Assembly: GCA_963556495.2 (NCBI GenBank)
Contig: OY747705.1
Coordinates: 33,695,298 to 33,759,297, forward strand
Length of the DNA: 64,000 nucleotides
Origin: Valencia hispanica
Taxonomy: Eukaryota; Chordata; Actinopteri; Cyprinodontiformes; Valenciidae
Reading direction: 5' to 3'
The notes beneath the pieces were generated by a model, which had not been told where the DNA came from, made no database searches, and saw only the letters and a list, made by a program, of their open reading frames with translations. Both the position numbers and the translations under genes were made by a program. The stretch's first letter is position 1; every line of letters begins with the position of its first letter. Shown here in pieces: positions 27,101 through 37,436 of the stretch.

Positions 27101-27682
27101 TCTGTAAATGCTGTGAGGAAACAGGTGTTACATGGACCAGAGCTTTGCCTTTAGCTCTGTTTTACATGAAAATGAGAAAACTGGCCAAGAATAAACTTAG
27201 TCCTTTAGAGATTCTTTTTGGCAGGCCTCCAGCGATGGGATTGAACCCACCGATAAAACCACATCTCTCTACATGCTTGTGTGAGGATTTAATGATCTCT
27301 TACTGTACAAATATCTCCAAGTCTATTGCACAGGTGCACCAAAAGGTGAAAGAAGCCCTACCCAAAGCAGCAGAGGGGCCACTTCATCCTATTCAATGAA
27401 GAAACTTCTTGTTAAGTGCCTTGAGATGACATCTGTTGTGAATTGGCGCTATATAAATAAACTGAATTGAAATTGAATTCGGCCAGGTGATTGGATTCTT
27501 ATTAAAGAATTCAGACAACGACATTGGAAGTCAAAGCGCTGGCAGGGTCCTTTTCAGGTTCTGCTTGTGACCTACACCGCCATAAAGGTCGCTGAGAGAG
27601 CAACCTGGGTGCACGCCAGTCACTCCAAGAGGCTGACAGGACCTATTCTGGACAAGAACACCACCACTGAAGCAAAGAACTG
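27101..27682 (+). pseudogene. endogenous retrovirus pol fragment: integrase C-terminal part, split by LINE tail
   Basis: 27107-27399 encodes the end of an integrase core and linker with the gammaretrovirus-like order: acidic 'E-T-G-x-x-W', 'LPLAL', then 'LSPxEILFGRPP'. 27479-27682 encodes the C-terminal DNA-binding part, with a 'GDWILI' start, a 'W-Q-G-P-F-Q-V-L-L' strand, and a 'W-V-H-A-S-H-S-K-R' end. The two parts are interrupted by a 79-bp LINE 3' tail (27400-27478), which introduces stop codons. Integrase catalytic-core residues, RNase H, RT and protease are absent upstream. The remnant belongs with the env relic and LTR downstream. It is non-functional. Confidence 0.8.
27400..27478 (+). 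mobile_element. L2-like LINE 3' tail inserted in ERV integrase
   Basis: The segment CTTCTTGTTAAGTGCCTTGAG..TTGGCGCTATATAAATAAACTGAATTG is the exact reverse complement of 61406-61467 in the minus-strand L2-like element, including the AATTG-type tail (GAATTGAAATTGAATTC). Only about 75 bp of 3' end inserted, a strongly 5'-truncated retrotransposition. A short ATTC repeat at 27388 and 27474 may be part of the target duplication. Confidence 0.85.
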
Positions 27683-27773
27683 AGAGAAGTAGACTCAAAG
27701 AAGAATAACTTCAAATCAGTGGATTAGACACTTTCTATTCATCTAGTGATCCCACCTGAAGAAAAGGGGAAAA

Positions 27774-28162
27774 ATGATGACACATTCTATGAAGCTCTGG
27801 GAGTCCAGAGCAAAAATGACTGAGACATTAATACTGTTTGTGTTTCCTGTTTTATTAGGGGGCGCCTTTTGGACTCTGCATCAGGGACGAACAGTCACCT
27901 CAGCCGGGGTTCATGAGAGATCCGTCGCTTCTAATGTCCTCCGAGAAGGATGGGTTCAATGGGAATTTGTGGCATCAGTTAGCAAATTATTCTGCTAGAT
28001 CGGAGTGTTTGACAGAGCTTTAACACATCAGATGTTAGCTAAATCTCTGGCTGAGTCAACAGATGCGGACGAACCTGGTGCAGATGCCAAAAGTCGAGAT
28101 GAAGGGGATGGAGACGATGGATGTGGCGTGGAAATGCTTGACGACCTCGAGTTATATGAGTG
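27774..28162 (+). pseudogene. endogenous retrovirus env relic, internally deleted
   Basis: An ATG at 27774 opens a 74-codon frame with a basic N-terminus and a hydrophobic signal-peptide-like stretch at residues 18-32, ending at a stop near 27996. A second open stretch at about 28000-28162 is rich in Asp and Glu and ends in a stop, like a cytoplasmic tail. The surface subunit, the furin-type site, the fusion peptide and the membrane-spanning domain are not seen, so most of env is deleted. The position immediately after integrase and before a polypurine tract and LTR supports the assignment. No functional envelope protein can be made from this locus. Confidence 0.5.
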
Positions 28163-29207
28163 ATTGGACTGCAGTTGTATGACGATTACCCTTAAATCAC
28201 TTTGTGAATTTGGTTTTCTGATTTTTTTTTTCTGTAACTACTCTCTTGTGTTCCTCCATGTGAGTCTGGCAGTTCCATGAAAATTTAGCAGGGTCTCATC
28301 CCAGGTAAAGCAGACAGAAAAAGGGGTTGATTTTCATTTTTCAATTATATTTATATTATTATTTTATTTTTATTCAATTTAATTTATTTTTTCTTCTCTA
28401 GACAGTTGATTTATGTGATTTCAGTTATGTTTCGTTTTTTTTATTCAATTCCAGTTCATTGTTATTATTCAATATTATTTCCTTTTTCATTTATTTCATT
28501 GTTCTGTTTATTCATATTAATCTATGAATAAGGGGGGGAGATTATAAATTTGTTTGATTGGCGAATTATATGATTTACTATAGCATAATTTATGAGCAGT
28601 GAGGTATGCCTAATCAGTACTGAAGTTGAAGTAATTTTTTTACATTTCTATTTCTTGTGGTTTTGTTATGAAGGAGTCTATTGTTATTGTTGATTACTAC
28701 TGATCTGTTTTGTGTAACCTCTTTAAAGGGTCACTTTGACGCTGGGCAATGAGTGACTGACGATCTTTGATTTCAGCGTTCACACTGTGGATGCATGTCT
28801 TGTTTTGAGGGAAGAGTACACGTTGTCAATTTATTCAATTGTTTTTTCTTCTTCTCTGTTTTGCATTTATTTCTTAGGCATCCTGACTGATTATGAAGCG
28901 ATGCAGAAGGGCTACCTTGGGGGCAAAGGAGTCGCCACATTATTTTTCACCCAAGAAGTCGTGAGACGACAAACACGACCATAGGTTGGAGGTTGTTCAT
29001 CTTACGCCCCTGGGTTTTATGACTGTGGTTTTGCATCGGGTCCAATAACTGTCATCAGGAGGGATGCATAGAACTCATCATTTTGTTCAGAAGTTAATTT
29101 ACAGTTTTTTTTCTTGTACTGCCTGCCTTCTCATTAGTGGTAGTTTCAAGTGTGCCATTCTTAATTATTTATTTTTGTTGTGTTTTTGGTTTTATCAACG
29201 ATATGAT
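28163..29207 (+). other. ERV 3' region before LTR, unassigned
   Basis: AT-rich DNA between the env relic and the polypurine tract. An AAGGGGGGGAGATTATA run at 28529-28545 looks like a second polypurine tract, which may mark an older or recombined 3' end. A 65-codon frame at 28787-28984 has a hydrophobic middle, but I do not recognise it. Confidence 0.4.
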
Positions 29208-29220
29208 AAAAAGGGAGGAC
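29208..29220 (+). promoter_or_regulatory. polypurine tract of ERV
   Basis: AAAAAGGGAGGAC directly abuts the TG start of the right LTR, the position expected for the plus-strand primer of retroviral reverse transcription. Confidence 0.7.
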
Positions 29221-29688
29221 TGTTATGGAAAATTAATTATTAAGAATGATCTGAGTGTTTCATGTACTGATAGTTACTGTGTGCCAGCTCCTAGTGATAT
29301 GGTGACTAATCTGATTATTTGACACTGTATGAATTTGGCTCAGGACAAATTTACTGATTTAGGCTCTTACATCCTCGGTTGGCATAGCAACTCTCTTTTA
29401 CATCTAAGGACGTCCTGACATACATTGATTGTGTTTCCACTATCAAGGGCCTGAAGCCTGCGAGTCTAATGTTCTCATACTGAAGAAATGTTTTCTGATG
29501 TCATGTTGATAGGAGTCAGGATTACTGAACCTATATAATTCTGTCTTGTTTTGGAAGTCAGGTCAGTATTGCACATTTTTTGTTAACTCTGCACCTCCTT
29601 GCTTGATCAACCAACCAAGTTTGTATTAAAACCTCCAAATATCTGAAGGAATCTCTCTCATCTCTTTTATTTAAGAACTTCGACCACA
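29221..29688 (+). repeat. retroviral LTR (right copy)
   Basis: Matches 19283-19753 from TGTTATGGAAAATTAATTAT to CGACCACA, with small indels, e.g. a 4-bp CCAA gain near 29613 and loss of TTCCGTG-type bases near 29253. It follows a polypurine tract, so it is the 3' LTR of the remnant provirus. TATATAATTCTG at 29533 is a possible TATA region. Confidence 0.88.
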
Positions 29689-29739
29689 TGAAACCAGACC
29701 AAACAGAAACCAGACAAGATTTTGCTCTGTCACAACCGA

Positions 29740-30132
29740 CGAGTTAGTCAAGATGCAAAAATGAGCTAAAATGCTAACATGAGGTATCATGCTAATGCTA
29801 ATTAGCCTGCTATCATGAGCCTCAAAACAATCAGGAGGAAAAGTTAGTCAAAATTAAAAAATTAGCTTAACTGCTAACATGAGCTAGCATGCTAATGCTA
29901 ACTAGCATGTTATTAGCCTTGAAGTAATCAGTACAAAAAGTAAGTAAAATTCAAAACCTATCTAAAATGCTATCATGAGCTACCATGTTAATGCTAAGTA
30001 GCATGCTAATGCTAGCTAACATGTTAGCATTAGCATCAGAACAATCAGTAAGAGTTGGTCAAAAAGCAACAATTTGTTAAAATGCTAGCATGAGCTAGCA
30101 TGCTAATACTAAGTACCATAATATTATCTAAA
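29740..30132. repeat. about four degenerate tandem repeats, roughly 95-110 bp, GCTAATGCTA-rich
   Basis: Each unit has the order AAAATGCTAnCATGAGCTAnCATG, then CTAATGCTAAnTAGCATG, then TTAGCcTcAAAACAATCAG, then an AAGTTAGTCAAAA linker. Units start near 29750, 29847, 29948 and 30061; the third contains an extra GCTAATGCTAGCTAAC block. GCTAGC words make the array locally self-complementary. A related short block lies at 16650-16700. Confidence 0.75.
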
Positions 30133-30299
30133 GGGTGTGAATATGTTTCTATGGGGTACAAATACTTTCCTTAGTAGGATAAAAGGTCAGTTTTAAGAGC
30201 AGAGGCAGTGAAGTGCTAAGAGATGAATGGGTGATGTCTGTGCTGAAACATTACAGGAAAATGAGTTGTTTTTGATACCATGCATGGAGATTATTGAGA
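30133..30299. other. short unassigned stretch between tandem repeat and L1-like 3' end
   Basis: No feature recognised. The L1-like homology to copy A fades near 30300, so the element's own long 3' UTR is missing here. Confidence 0.4.
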
Positions 30300-32081
30300 G
30301 GACAAAGACCCAGACCCTATGTGCTATGTGCAGTGCCAAAAACACGGACCCGCCGCAGCCACCAGCCGACACCCCAACGTGCAAATACGGTGAGTGGCCA
30401 TCCAGGAGCCGGCGACGAGAACCGCCCCAGAGATGAGGAAATAGGAGGCAGCACATGCGGGCCACCGGTCCAGAGAGATTGATCAGATGTGGAGGCAGAG
30501 GTTGTCTCAAGACCAATGTGGTCCAGCACGAGATCTCTGTACTAATTAATATTAAGAGCATTTTTATTTTTCCAGTTAAGGAGGATAATTCTCTTAGTGA
30601 TGCATAAGGCAGTGTGAACTAATTGCATTGATTTTGTGTCTATGGTGACATCATTTATATTTCCTAGCAGGCAAACTGAGGGAGAAGGTGGGAATATTAC
30701 ATTTCAGACACTTAGATAGGTCCTCACATATCTGGCACCAAAATCTCTTAACAGATGGACAGAATCGAAATGCATGAATATAATTACCCGGTATATTGCT
30801 TGTACATTGTAAGCAAGTATTAGATGTCGTAAAAACCCATCTTGAACATCCGTTGACCTGTAAAGTGTATTCTATGAAAGATTTTGTATTGTATTAATTG
30901 TAAACTGGGAATGTTTAATTTTTTTTCTGAGACCAGAAGTTTTGGTCAAAGTGATGGACAAGTCAACCTCCCATTTTGAAATAGTAAAGGCTATCGATTC
31001 GTCTAATGTAGTAAATGTTTTGTACATTTTAGAAAACAGTTTGGGGGGGGTTGAGATTAAGAAAATCTAAGACTCTTACTGGTATTTGTAATTCAGCTGT
31101 ATTGAGCCTAAATTTACCTTTTATAATAGATGTAATTTGTTCATATTCTAAGAATTTGTTTTGATTAATTCCATATTGTGTAAATAATGTATTAAATGGG
31201 ATAAAGTCTGTATCATCAATTATGTGTTCCAGGTATTCAATTCCTTTACACCTCCAGTCTGGAAAATTTATCATACTTTTTTTTGTAAAATATCGGGGTT
31301 ATTCCAGATGGGTGTGCGTCTACATGGGATCAGTGTGGACTCTGTCATTTTTAGAATCTCCCACCATGCTGTCAGAGAGGAGCTGATATTTAAGATTTTA
31401 AAGCATTCATGTTGTTTTATAGTTGAGGTAATAAATGGTAGGTCTGAAAGCTTTATCTTATTGCATAATGTCTGTTCTACGTCTATCCAGGACTCATCTA
31501 GGAAGCTATGTTTTAACCATCTTGAGATGTAGTGGAGTCTATTGGCTAAGAAATAATGATGAAAGTTCAGTAGATCTAGACCTCATTTATCTTTGCTCTT
31601 CTGCAGTGTTTTTAAGCTGATGGGGGGGGTTTATCTTTCCAAAGAAATTTAGAGACAGAGGAGTCCAGAGATTTAAACCAATCCAGTGATGGTTTGCTTG
31701 GAATCATTCAGAATAAGTAATTGATTCTGGGCAAAACCATAATTTTTACTGAATCAACACTTCCCATAAGTGATATGGGTAGGGATTTCCATCTAGCAAG
31801 ATCATCTTCCACTTTTTTTTTAAGTGGGATGTAGTTTAGCTTTGTTACTATTCCCTGACTGCAGTTGTGTATTAATTGGATTCTGGAAAGAACAATTGAT
31901 TGGAAGAACCATCGATTTTAACCAATTTATAGAATATTCGGAGACTCTTGAATAAGAGTTTATCAACCCAATTACCTGAGAGAGAGAGGTTTGTGAATGC
32001 TGGAGAAAAAGTAATACATCATCTGCATATAGACTGATTTTATGTTCTATGTTATTGCATTTTATGCCTTTGAAATTTTTA

Positions 32082-32755
32082 CGGTGCGTTCACACCGAAT
32101 GCATTTAAAGGGTCAACGGCGTCAGGTTTACATGTAGAGTCAATGCAGAAGCACGCTGACGCACATCAGATTTTCTGTGTTGCATTAGAAAATACGTGCG
32201 TCATTTTATATGGTGCATTTTGTGCATTCGGGTGTGACGTGCGTTTTTGCGTCTGCCACTGAAGTTGAAAAATTTGAACTACGCTCTGTCAGGAGCCTGG
32301 TGTGTTGTCACGTGATGCTGTGACCCAGTTCACGGGGTCCGGCAAAGTTTTTTTGTTCAATATGGAGGAAAGAATAATCAAAGCTGTTGCTAATCACTTG
32401 GAGCTATACGACACCAGCTGCATTTTCTACAGAGACAAGAATAAAAAGGACCTTGCTTGGAGGAATATAAGTGAGGAGATAGGGCAACCTGGTACGTTCA
32501 TTTCACTTTTGAAAGTTTTCACGTTACTGACCTTGCACAGGGTACTCTCCATAGTAAATAGAGTATGGAGACTCTCTTTTCCAACTGCTAGATTGACAGC
32601 TGCCATCTTGCAAAAACGTCTGGCACTAGCTCCTCCCACAAATTGCATATATCTGGCTTGATGCGCGTCAAAAGACACAATTTGCAAACTGCAAATGTTC
32701 AAGCGTCAAATTTTGGCGTGCAACGCGTTTTTGACGCTTTGGTGTGAACGCACCG
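32082..32755. mobile_element. PIF/Harbinger-type non-autonomous element, TSD TTA
   Basis: Terminal inverted repeats CGGTGCGTTCACACC at 32082 and GGTGTGAACGCACCG ending at 32755 are perfect over 15 bp. They are flanked by TTA at 32079-32081 and 32756-32758, the target preference of PIF/Harbinger elements. At 674 bp the element is too short for the usual two genes, but it retains a Myb/MADF-type exon (32362-32491). It sits inside the RT region of the L1-like LINE; removing it with one TTA restores a continuous RT reading frame towards the YADD motif, so the precise empty site is visible. Confidence 0.9.
32362..32491 (+). pseudogene. MADF/Myb-SANT-like exon of PIF/Harbinger second ORF
   Basis: The ATG at 32362 begins a 43-codon segment (MEERIIKAVANHLELYD..FYRDKNKKDLAWRNISEEIGQPG). 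The pattern of an N-terminal acidic/Leu-Ile helix, an aromatic 'LYD...FY+D', and a W-x-x-I-S-E-E-I-G turn matches the MADF/Myb-SANT trihelix found in the DNA-binding protein that accompanies Harbinger transposases. The exon ends at a G|GTACGT splice donor. The corresponding exon in the element at 52039-52870 ends at the same position, so the exon boundary is conserved. The downstream exons are deleted. Confidence 0.7.
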
Positions 32756-34013
32756 TTAGTTTGCCTGATTGCTGCTGCTAGTGGTTCAATAAAAATAGCA
32801 AACAGAGAGGGAGAGAGTGGATACCTCTGTCCTGTCCTGGTACCTCTCTGAAGATAAAGCCTAGATGATGTTTGGTTATTAGTCCTGATACATGCTGTTG
32901 GTGAACTGTATAATATTTTCAACCAGTTTATAAAACACTTTCCAAATCCAAATTTGTGTAATTTTGCAAATAAGAAGTTCCAGTTAACTCTATCAAATGC
33001 TTTTTCTGCATCTAAAGATAAAATATTAGTTTCAATGTTTTTACAGTAAGAAAAATCTATTAAATCCATTAATCTACGTGAATTTGGGGATGAATTTCTC
33101 CCTTTTATAAAACCAGTTTGATCAGGATGTATTATAAGAGGAGTTACTTTCTCTATCCTTTTTGTGAGAGCTTTGCAGATTATTTTAAGATCAACATTAA
33201 TGAGGGCAATGGGATGATAGCTGGTAGGAAACACAGGGTCTTTACCTGATTTTAGTATAACACTAATGTAGGCAGAATTAATATTTGGTGAAAGTCTGTC
33301 ATTTTCCTTGGTTTCCTGTAGCATTCATTGAAATGTTGGTGCCAGAATATTCCAGAATTCTTTATAGAACTCTGCTGGATATCCATCTGGGCCTGGAGCC
33401 TTTTTATTGAGCATGCTTTGGAGGGCCTCCTGGAGTTCAGCTGCTGATAGTGGTGAATCCAGGGCCATCGCTTGACTATCCGATAATTTAGGTGTTAAGT
33501 GTTATTTTATCAAAAAAAATTTCAATTTCATGATCTGATAAGTTTATCAGTATAAAGCCTTGTAAAATTATTTAAAAGTGTTGTTTATTCTTTCAGGATC
33601 ATATACTGTATTCCCGGTCTGATCTTTAACAGCAGATAGAGTTGTTTGTTCTTTATTTATTTTAAGCTGGTTAGCCAAAAATCTATCTGATTTATTACCT
33701 TTTTCAAAGTTTTCTATCCTAAGTCTTTGAATTAAGAACTGGGTCTGTTTATTAACAATTTCATTTAATCCTAGGTTTGCTTTACGGATTATGCCTAGTC
33801 TCTCCTCCAAGGAAGCCACTAGTGATTTAATAGTTTCTTCTAATTCCTGAATACGTTGGTTTCCTATTTTCTTTTTATTTGATGAGAATTAGACTATTTT
33901 ACTTCTAAGCACATCTTTTCCTGCCTCCCAAAGAATGGATGGTGACGTACCAGGGAGGTCATTATATGAAACCCACTCTTTTTCAAAATATTTTATAAAT
34001 AATTTATCCTTAA

Positions 34014-34496
34014 AGGAACATGGGGCAGGATTTATAAATAAAATAAACATCCATGTCCAGTTTTTTAATGCCGTTGGGTGATGAAGCGTTATAAGCCAAA
34101 AAGAATGAGCCCACCCACGTATCACTCCATTTTCTTAAACTGGCTGTGTGCTGCAAAATGTGCTGCAGTTTGAGGTCCGAATTTCTGTGCTACGGGTGTG
34201 ACGTAAATTGACACTGCTTGCGTGTTCTCGACACCTTTAAAAGAGGAAGAAAATGGCTGCAGACCTCCATTGATTCAATTGTGAGAATGGATTCTTCTCT
34301 TCTGCAACTGGGAAACGACCAAGGATGACTCACAGCCCACTAAAAAGTGGCACTAAGAAAAAGAAGTATGTCACTGTAAAGAGGTATGTTTTTTTGTGAA
34401 GCGTTTGTGTGCTCTCCCGTGCGGCTGGCTGCAGTTACTTGCAGCGCCGGCCGCGTCGCTCATGAGTTTCGTTTCTTCATTCTGCCCCATGCTCCT
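34014..34496. mobile_element. TTAA-flanked MITE (Kolobok-like) inside L1-like LINE
   Basis: The termini AGGAACATGGGGCAGGA and, reversed, AGGAGCATGGGGCAGAA form a TIR with two mismatches in 17. The element is flanked by TTAA at 34010-34013 and 34497-34500. TTAA target duplications are used by piggyBac and Kolobok elements; the AGGA end and its similarity to the THAP-bearing element at 51489 favour Kolobok. The interior (483 bp) has no coding capacity. Removing it plus one TTAA rejoins the L1-like ORF2 linker sequence. Confidence 0.75.
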
Positions 34497-35369
34497 TTAA
34501 GTAATAATATATTAAATCTCCAATTTTTGCTTTGAGCGTTTCTTTTTTATTTACTAGAGCTAGAGAAACAGGAGCGTGATCGCTAACAGCTATAGGGTGT
34601 ATCTCAGTGTCTGAAATGTCAGTCAACAGTGAGCTGTTGACTAACAAATAATCCAGTTGAGAATACGAATGGTGGACATTTGAGAAGAAAGTATATTTTC
34701 TGTCGTTGGGGTGAAGTGATCGCCATGCATCTCAAAGTCCATAATCGTTCATGTACTGCTTAACTAATCAAACTGAGTCTCTGGTGTCCTGATCCTGTCT
34801 ATTTCTTAATTTAAACCAAAGTTGAGGTTGCCCCCAAAAAGAAGTGAGCAATCCAAGTGTTCAAGGAGCACAGAGAAGAAGGTATGAAAGAATGAGGGGT
34901 CATCAACATTTGGGCCATATATACTGACAATACATAACTTTTGGTTATGTATATATAATTTTATTTTAATAAATCTACCCTATAGATCTGTAACTGTAAC
35001 TATTACTGTAAAATTAAATTTTTTTTGAATTAATATTGCTATTCCCCTTTTTCTAGAGTTATAAATTGCAAAAAACACATTGGGAAACTCAGGTGATTTA
35101 AGATCATCTGCTGCTGTGGTAGATTTATGGGTTTCTTGTAATAAGATGACATCTGCCTTCAATCTTTTAAGCTGGTTAAAAATCGTAATTCTTTTCTCTC
35201 TATTGCCAGCTCCATGAATGTTCCATGTGACAAATCTTAGAGTAGCCATAGTTGTGGAACTAAAGTTGGAAAGTGCATGTCACCATAGAAACAGATAAAT
35301 GCAAGTGGAGTCATAGTTTGTGCTTGGGGTTGTCTGATTAAAAATCCAGAAGCAGAGATTTAAGAAAGA

Positions 35370-36047
35370 GAAAATATTTTCTTCCTGATTGGGAACAAAA
35401 CGCGCCTTCTATCCAGGATCTCTTTGGGATATTGATCGTTAACGCTGTAATTCGTTCCCTGCAGCTTACTACCCTAGCCTCTGACCTGCTCTTTTTGCTT
35501 GTAGTGCTCGAATTTAGCAACAATTGGTCCAGCTGTTGTTGGGCTTTTTTCCGATGGACGCGGTGAAAACTGATGTTTTTTTACTTTGTGGCTTGGGAGT
35601 TTCAGCTGATGTTGGAGAAATTCTCGGCTGGTTGATACAGCGTCTTCCCCTGCCTGTTCTGGGATCCTGGAAAAACAAGATTGTCCCGCATTCCCCTGGC
35701 CTGTATATCCAAGATAGTTTTTTTCATCCTTTTACTTTCTCCGGACAGCAGTGTCATCCCATCGGTGAGTTTCTTTACACTGTCTCTCAGCGTTTGGTTT
35801 TCTGCAGCGAGCAATGCTACCTGTTGTTGGCTGAACTCCAGAGACTCCCTTAGAGCTTGAAATTCTTTGTGGAGAACCTCAACCAGGACCAGACGGGCGT
35901 CTAGGCTGGTTAGTTTCTTATCTATTGAGTCCAGGACATCGCTATAGCTTTTCTCTGGAGAGATGGTGGAGGTGCTGGCCTCAGAACACGTTTCTGTGAT
36001 GGTGTGCTTGTCGGCATTGCAGAGGTGGATTTTTGTGGCTTGCCCAT
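35370..36047 (-). pseudogene. L1-like ORF1 relic
   Basis: The minus-strand ATG at 36047 opens a basic start (MGKPQKSTSAMPTS). After a frameshift the sequence gives SLDARLVLVEVLHKEFQALR and SQQQVALLAAENQTLRDSVK, a heptad-like coiled coil typical of the ORF1 trimerisation region. Next comes the 'ILDIQARGMRDNLVF' block, which opens the RNA-recognition-like domain. Most of that domain is deleted around 35540-35600. The C-terminal part resumes at about 35540-35380 with KFEHYKQKEQVRG, a stop, GTNYSVNDQYPKEI and RRRVLFP. ORF1 normally supplies the RNA chaperone of the LINE particle; this copy cannot. Confidence 0.75.
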
Positions 36048-36329
36048 AACAATGCTGTCAAAGCACTCGTCCAAGTAGCTTTCCAGGCTGTCCAAGGTTT
36101 CCTCGTCCAGTTTGTTTTATGGAGAAATACAATATATTGGTTATTATTATTAAAAAATTGCTATAATTGGCTCGAATGTATTGGTTTGTTTTTACTTGAG
36201 TTTGTTTGTTTTACCAGTTTACCGCCATATTACTTACGCACAGCTCTCGCGAGATGTCAGCAGCAGCTCATCCTTTCAGTCTCAGCTAATTTTAGTGTTT
36301 ATTGTAGTGTATTTTCATTCTGAGTTAGG

Positions 36330-36404
36330 ATGGGGAGAAAGTGTAGTGTAGTGGGTTGCAGTATTTATATGGGTACGCATTTTTTGACAAATGTAAGAAC
36401 AGTA
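36330..36404 (+). pseudogene. THAP-like first exon
   Basis: The ATG at 36330 encodes MGRKCSVVGCSIYMGTHFLT, which has the C-x4-C start of a THAP zinc-binding DNA-binding domain. It ends at a good splice donor (AAT|GTAAGA). THAP domains occur in transposases (P, Kolobok) and in domesticated host proteins. No later THAP residues (Trp, second Cys, His) were found downstream, so this is probably a transposon exon relic. It could instead be a host THAP gene exon with distant partners. Confidence 0.4.
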
Positions 36405-37436
36405 AATGGATAATGAAATCAGGGCTATAGGTTCATTTTTAGTGCAATGTTTGTGATAATGTGAAAAAAAATGTTTCTTACAGCTTTATGTTCATATATT
36501 TAAAAAACTTTCAATAATAATGCAACTGTTAATAAATTACTTAATATTAACCATTTTTTAAATCAATTTATTAATAATAACCATCGACCAGCTAAATAAC
36601 CAATGTGACAAAAACATAAATTGACAAACAGAAAACAGTCTATACATCCAGTCCCTCGTCTCCTCTCCTCAGTCTCCATTTGCTTCTTCATGTCCTGAAC
36701 AAGAAATCAAAAATCTGTTTATAAAAAGTGCAACACAAAAACTTTTAAGAAATCTATATTTATTAACATGATAAATCATAAATTATGTATTCGATGCACT
36801 GTTGCATCTGTACATACAGTACATGAGATCACATACTGAGATCACAGGTTCTGTGGTTTTTGAGGCTTGATAAGACTCCTCTAAGCATAAGGTGTCTAAC
36901 TGAATTTGTTATTCTACCTCCATGCCACCTTGCCCCAATTCTGCCCAGGTAAATAGGTAATAATTTCTCCTTAAAAGAGTTGTCTTTTTGCTTTATTTGC
37001 AAAAACCGAATTAGGTGTATATAGGCAATACACGGAGAACCATTAGACCACCATACGAGGTCGTTTACAAGTGATAGTTAACAAAATAATGTTAAAATAC
37101 ATGTCGATGCTAACAATAAATGCCAAACAACACAACTGCTTTAAGTTTTTTATTTTTGTACCTCCAGGTTTTAATATACTTTAATTTCAAACTGTTCTCC
37201 TCTCCCGCTTCGCCTGCTGCTTCATTGTTCCTGGAAAAAAAATCTCCCACTCGGCCCGCAATGCATTTTAGGATATGGAGAGCAGTGAAAGATACACCGG
37301 ACCCATCCTTCAAATCAGGAAAAAGGAGGCCAGATTCATAGGCCGCATTTGAAGGAGTCTTCAAATTTGGAGAGCCTTCATCGCGGTGCTGTGACGTAAC
37401 TGTCCTACAAATCTGGCCTTCGATCGAATTTGGACA
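36405..37436. other. non-coding; possible MITE at 37200-37430
   Basis: 37240-37430 (GGCCCGCAATGCATTTTAGGATATGGAGAGCAGTGAAAGATAC..CCTTCAAAT, then GGCCGCATTTGAAGGAGTC) resembles a multi-copy fish DNA repeat. Its ends could not be set. The remainder is AT-rich with no feature. Confidence 0.35.

Larger units (their letters stand above)
30440..35249 (-). pseudogene. L1-like ORF2: endonuclease + reverse transcriptase (disrupted)
   Basis: The start ATG at 35249 opens an endonuclease beginning MATLRFVTWNIHGAGN, with the LQETH motif carrying the catalytic Glu and a later RGIAILI strand; it stops near 34980. After the MITE, 34010-33889 encodes the linker block with WVSYNDLPGTSPSILWEAGK. RT motifs follow: ALTKRIEKVTPLIIHPDQTGF then ISLYADDVLLF. 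The first block is at 33324-32756, with LDAEKAFDRVNW and PLSPSLFAIFIEPLA; the YADD catalytic pair lies at about 32010, on the other side of the PIF insertion. The C-terminal region includes 31274-31029, with FNTLFTQYGI and a Y-E-Q-I pattern, and ends around 30560-30480 with NWKNKNALNI and DHIGLE. The family's usual ORF2 of roughly 1,250 codons is nearly all present but broken. Confidence 0.85.
30300..36150 (-). mobile_element. L1/Tx1-like LINE, near full-length, inactive, with nested insertions
   Basis: Read on the minus strand, this is a two-ORF LINE: an ORF1 relic (36047 down to about 35370), then ORF2 with apurinic-type endonuclease, reverse transcriptase and C-terminal region (35249 down to about 30440). 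The 5' UTR is probably within 36050-36200, but its start is unclear. The 3' region breaks off inside the G-rich segment homologous to copy A (9470-9690), so the long 3' UTR is absent. It is interrupted by a PIF/Harbinger element (32082-32755) and a TTAA-flanked MITE (34014-34496). Numerous stops and shifts show the copy is dead. Confidence 0.85.

Noticed and set aside
28529..28545. Second polypurine tract marking another LTR start
   Set aside because: The sequence following it does not match either LTR; kept only as a note in the ERV 3' region.
29740..30132. CRISPR-like repeat array
   Set aside because: Units are degenerate, about 100 bp, without a repeat/spacer pattern, in a vertebrate genome.
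37110..37364. 84-codon minus-strand frame
   Set aside because: Looks like translation of a multi-copy DNA repeat and is open on both strands; no domain.
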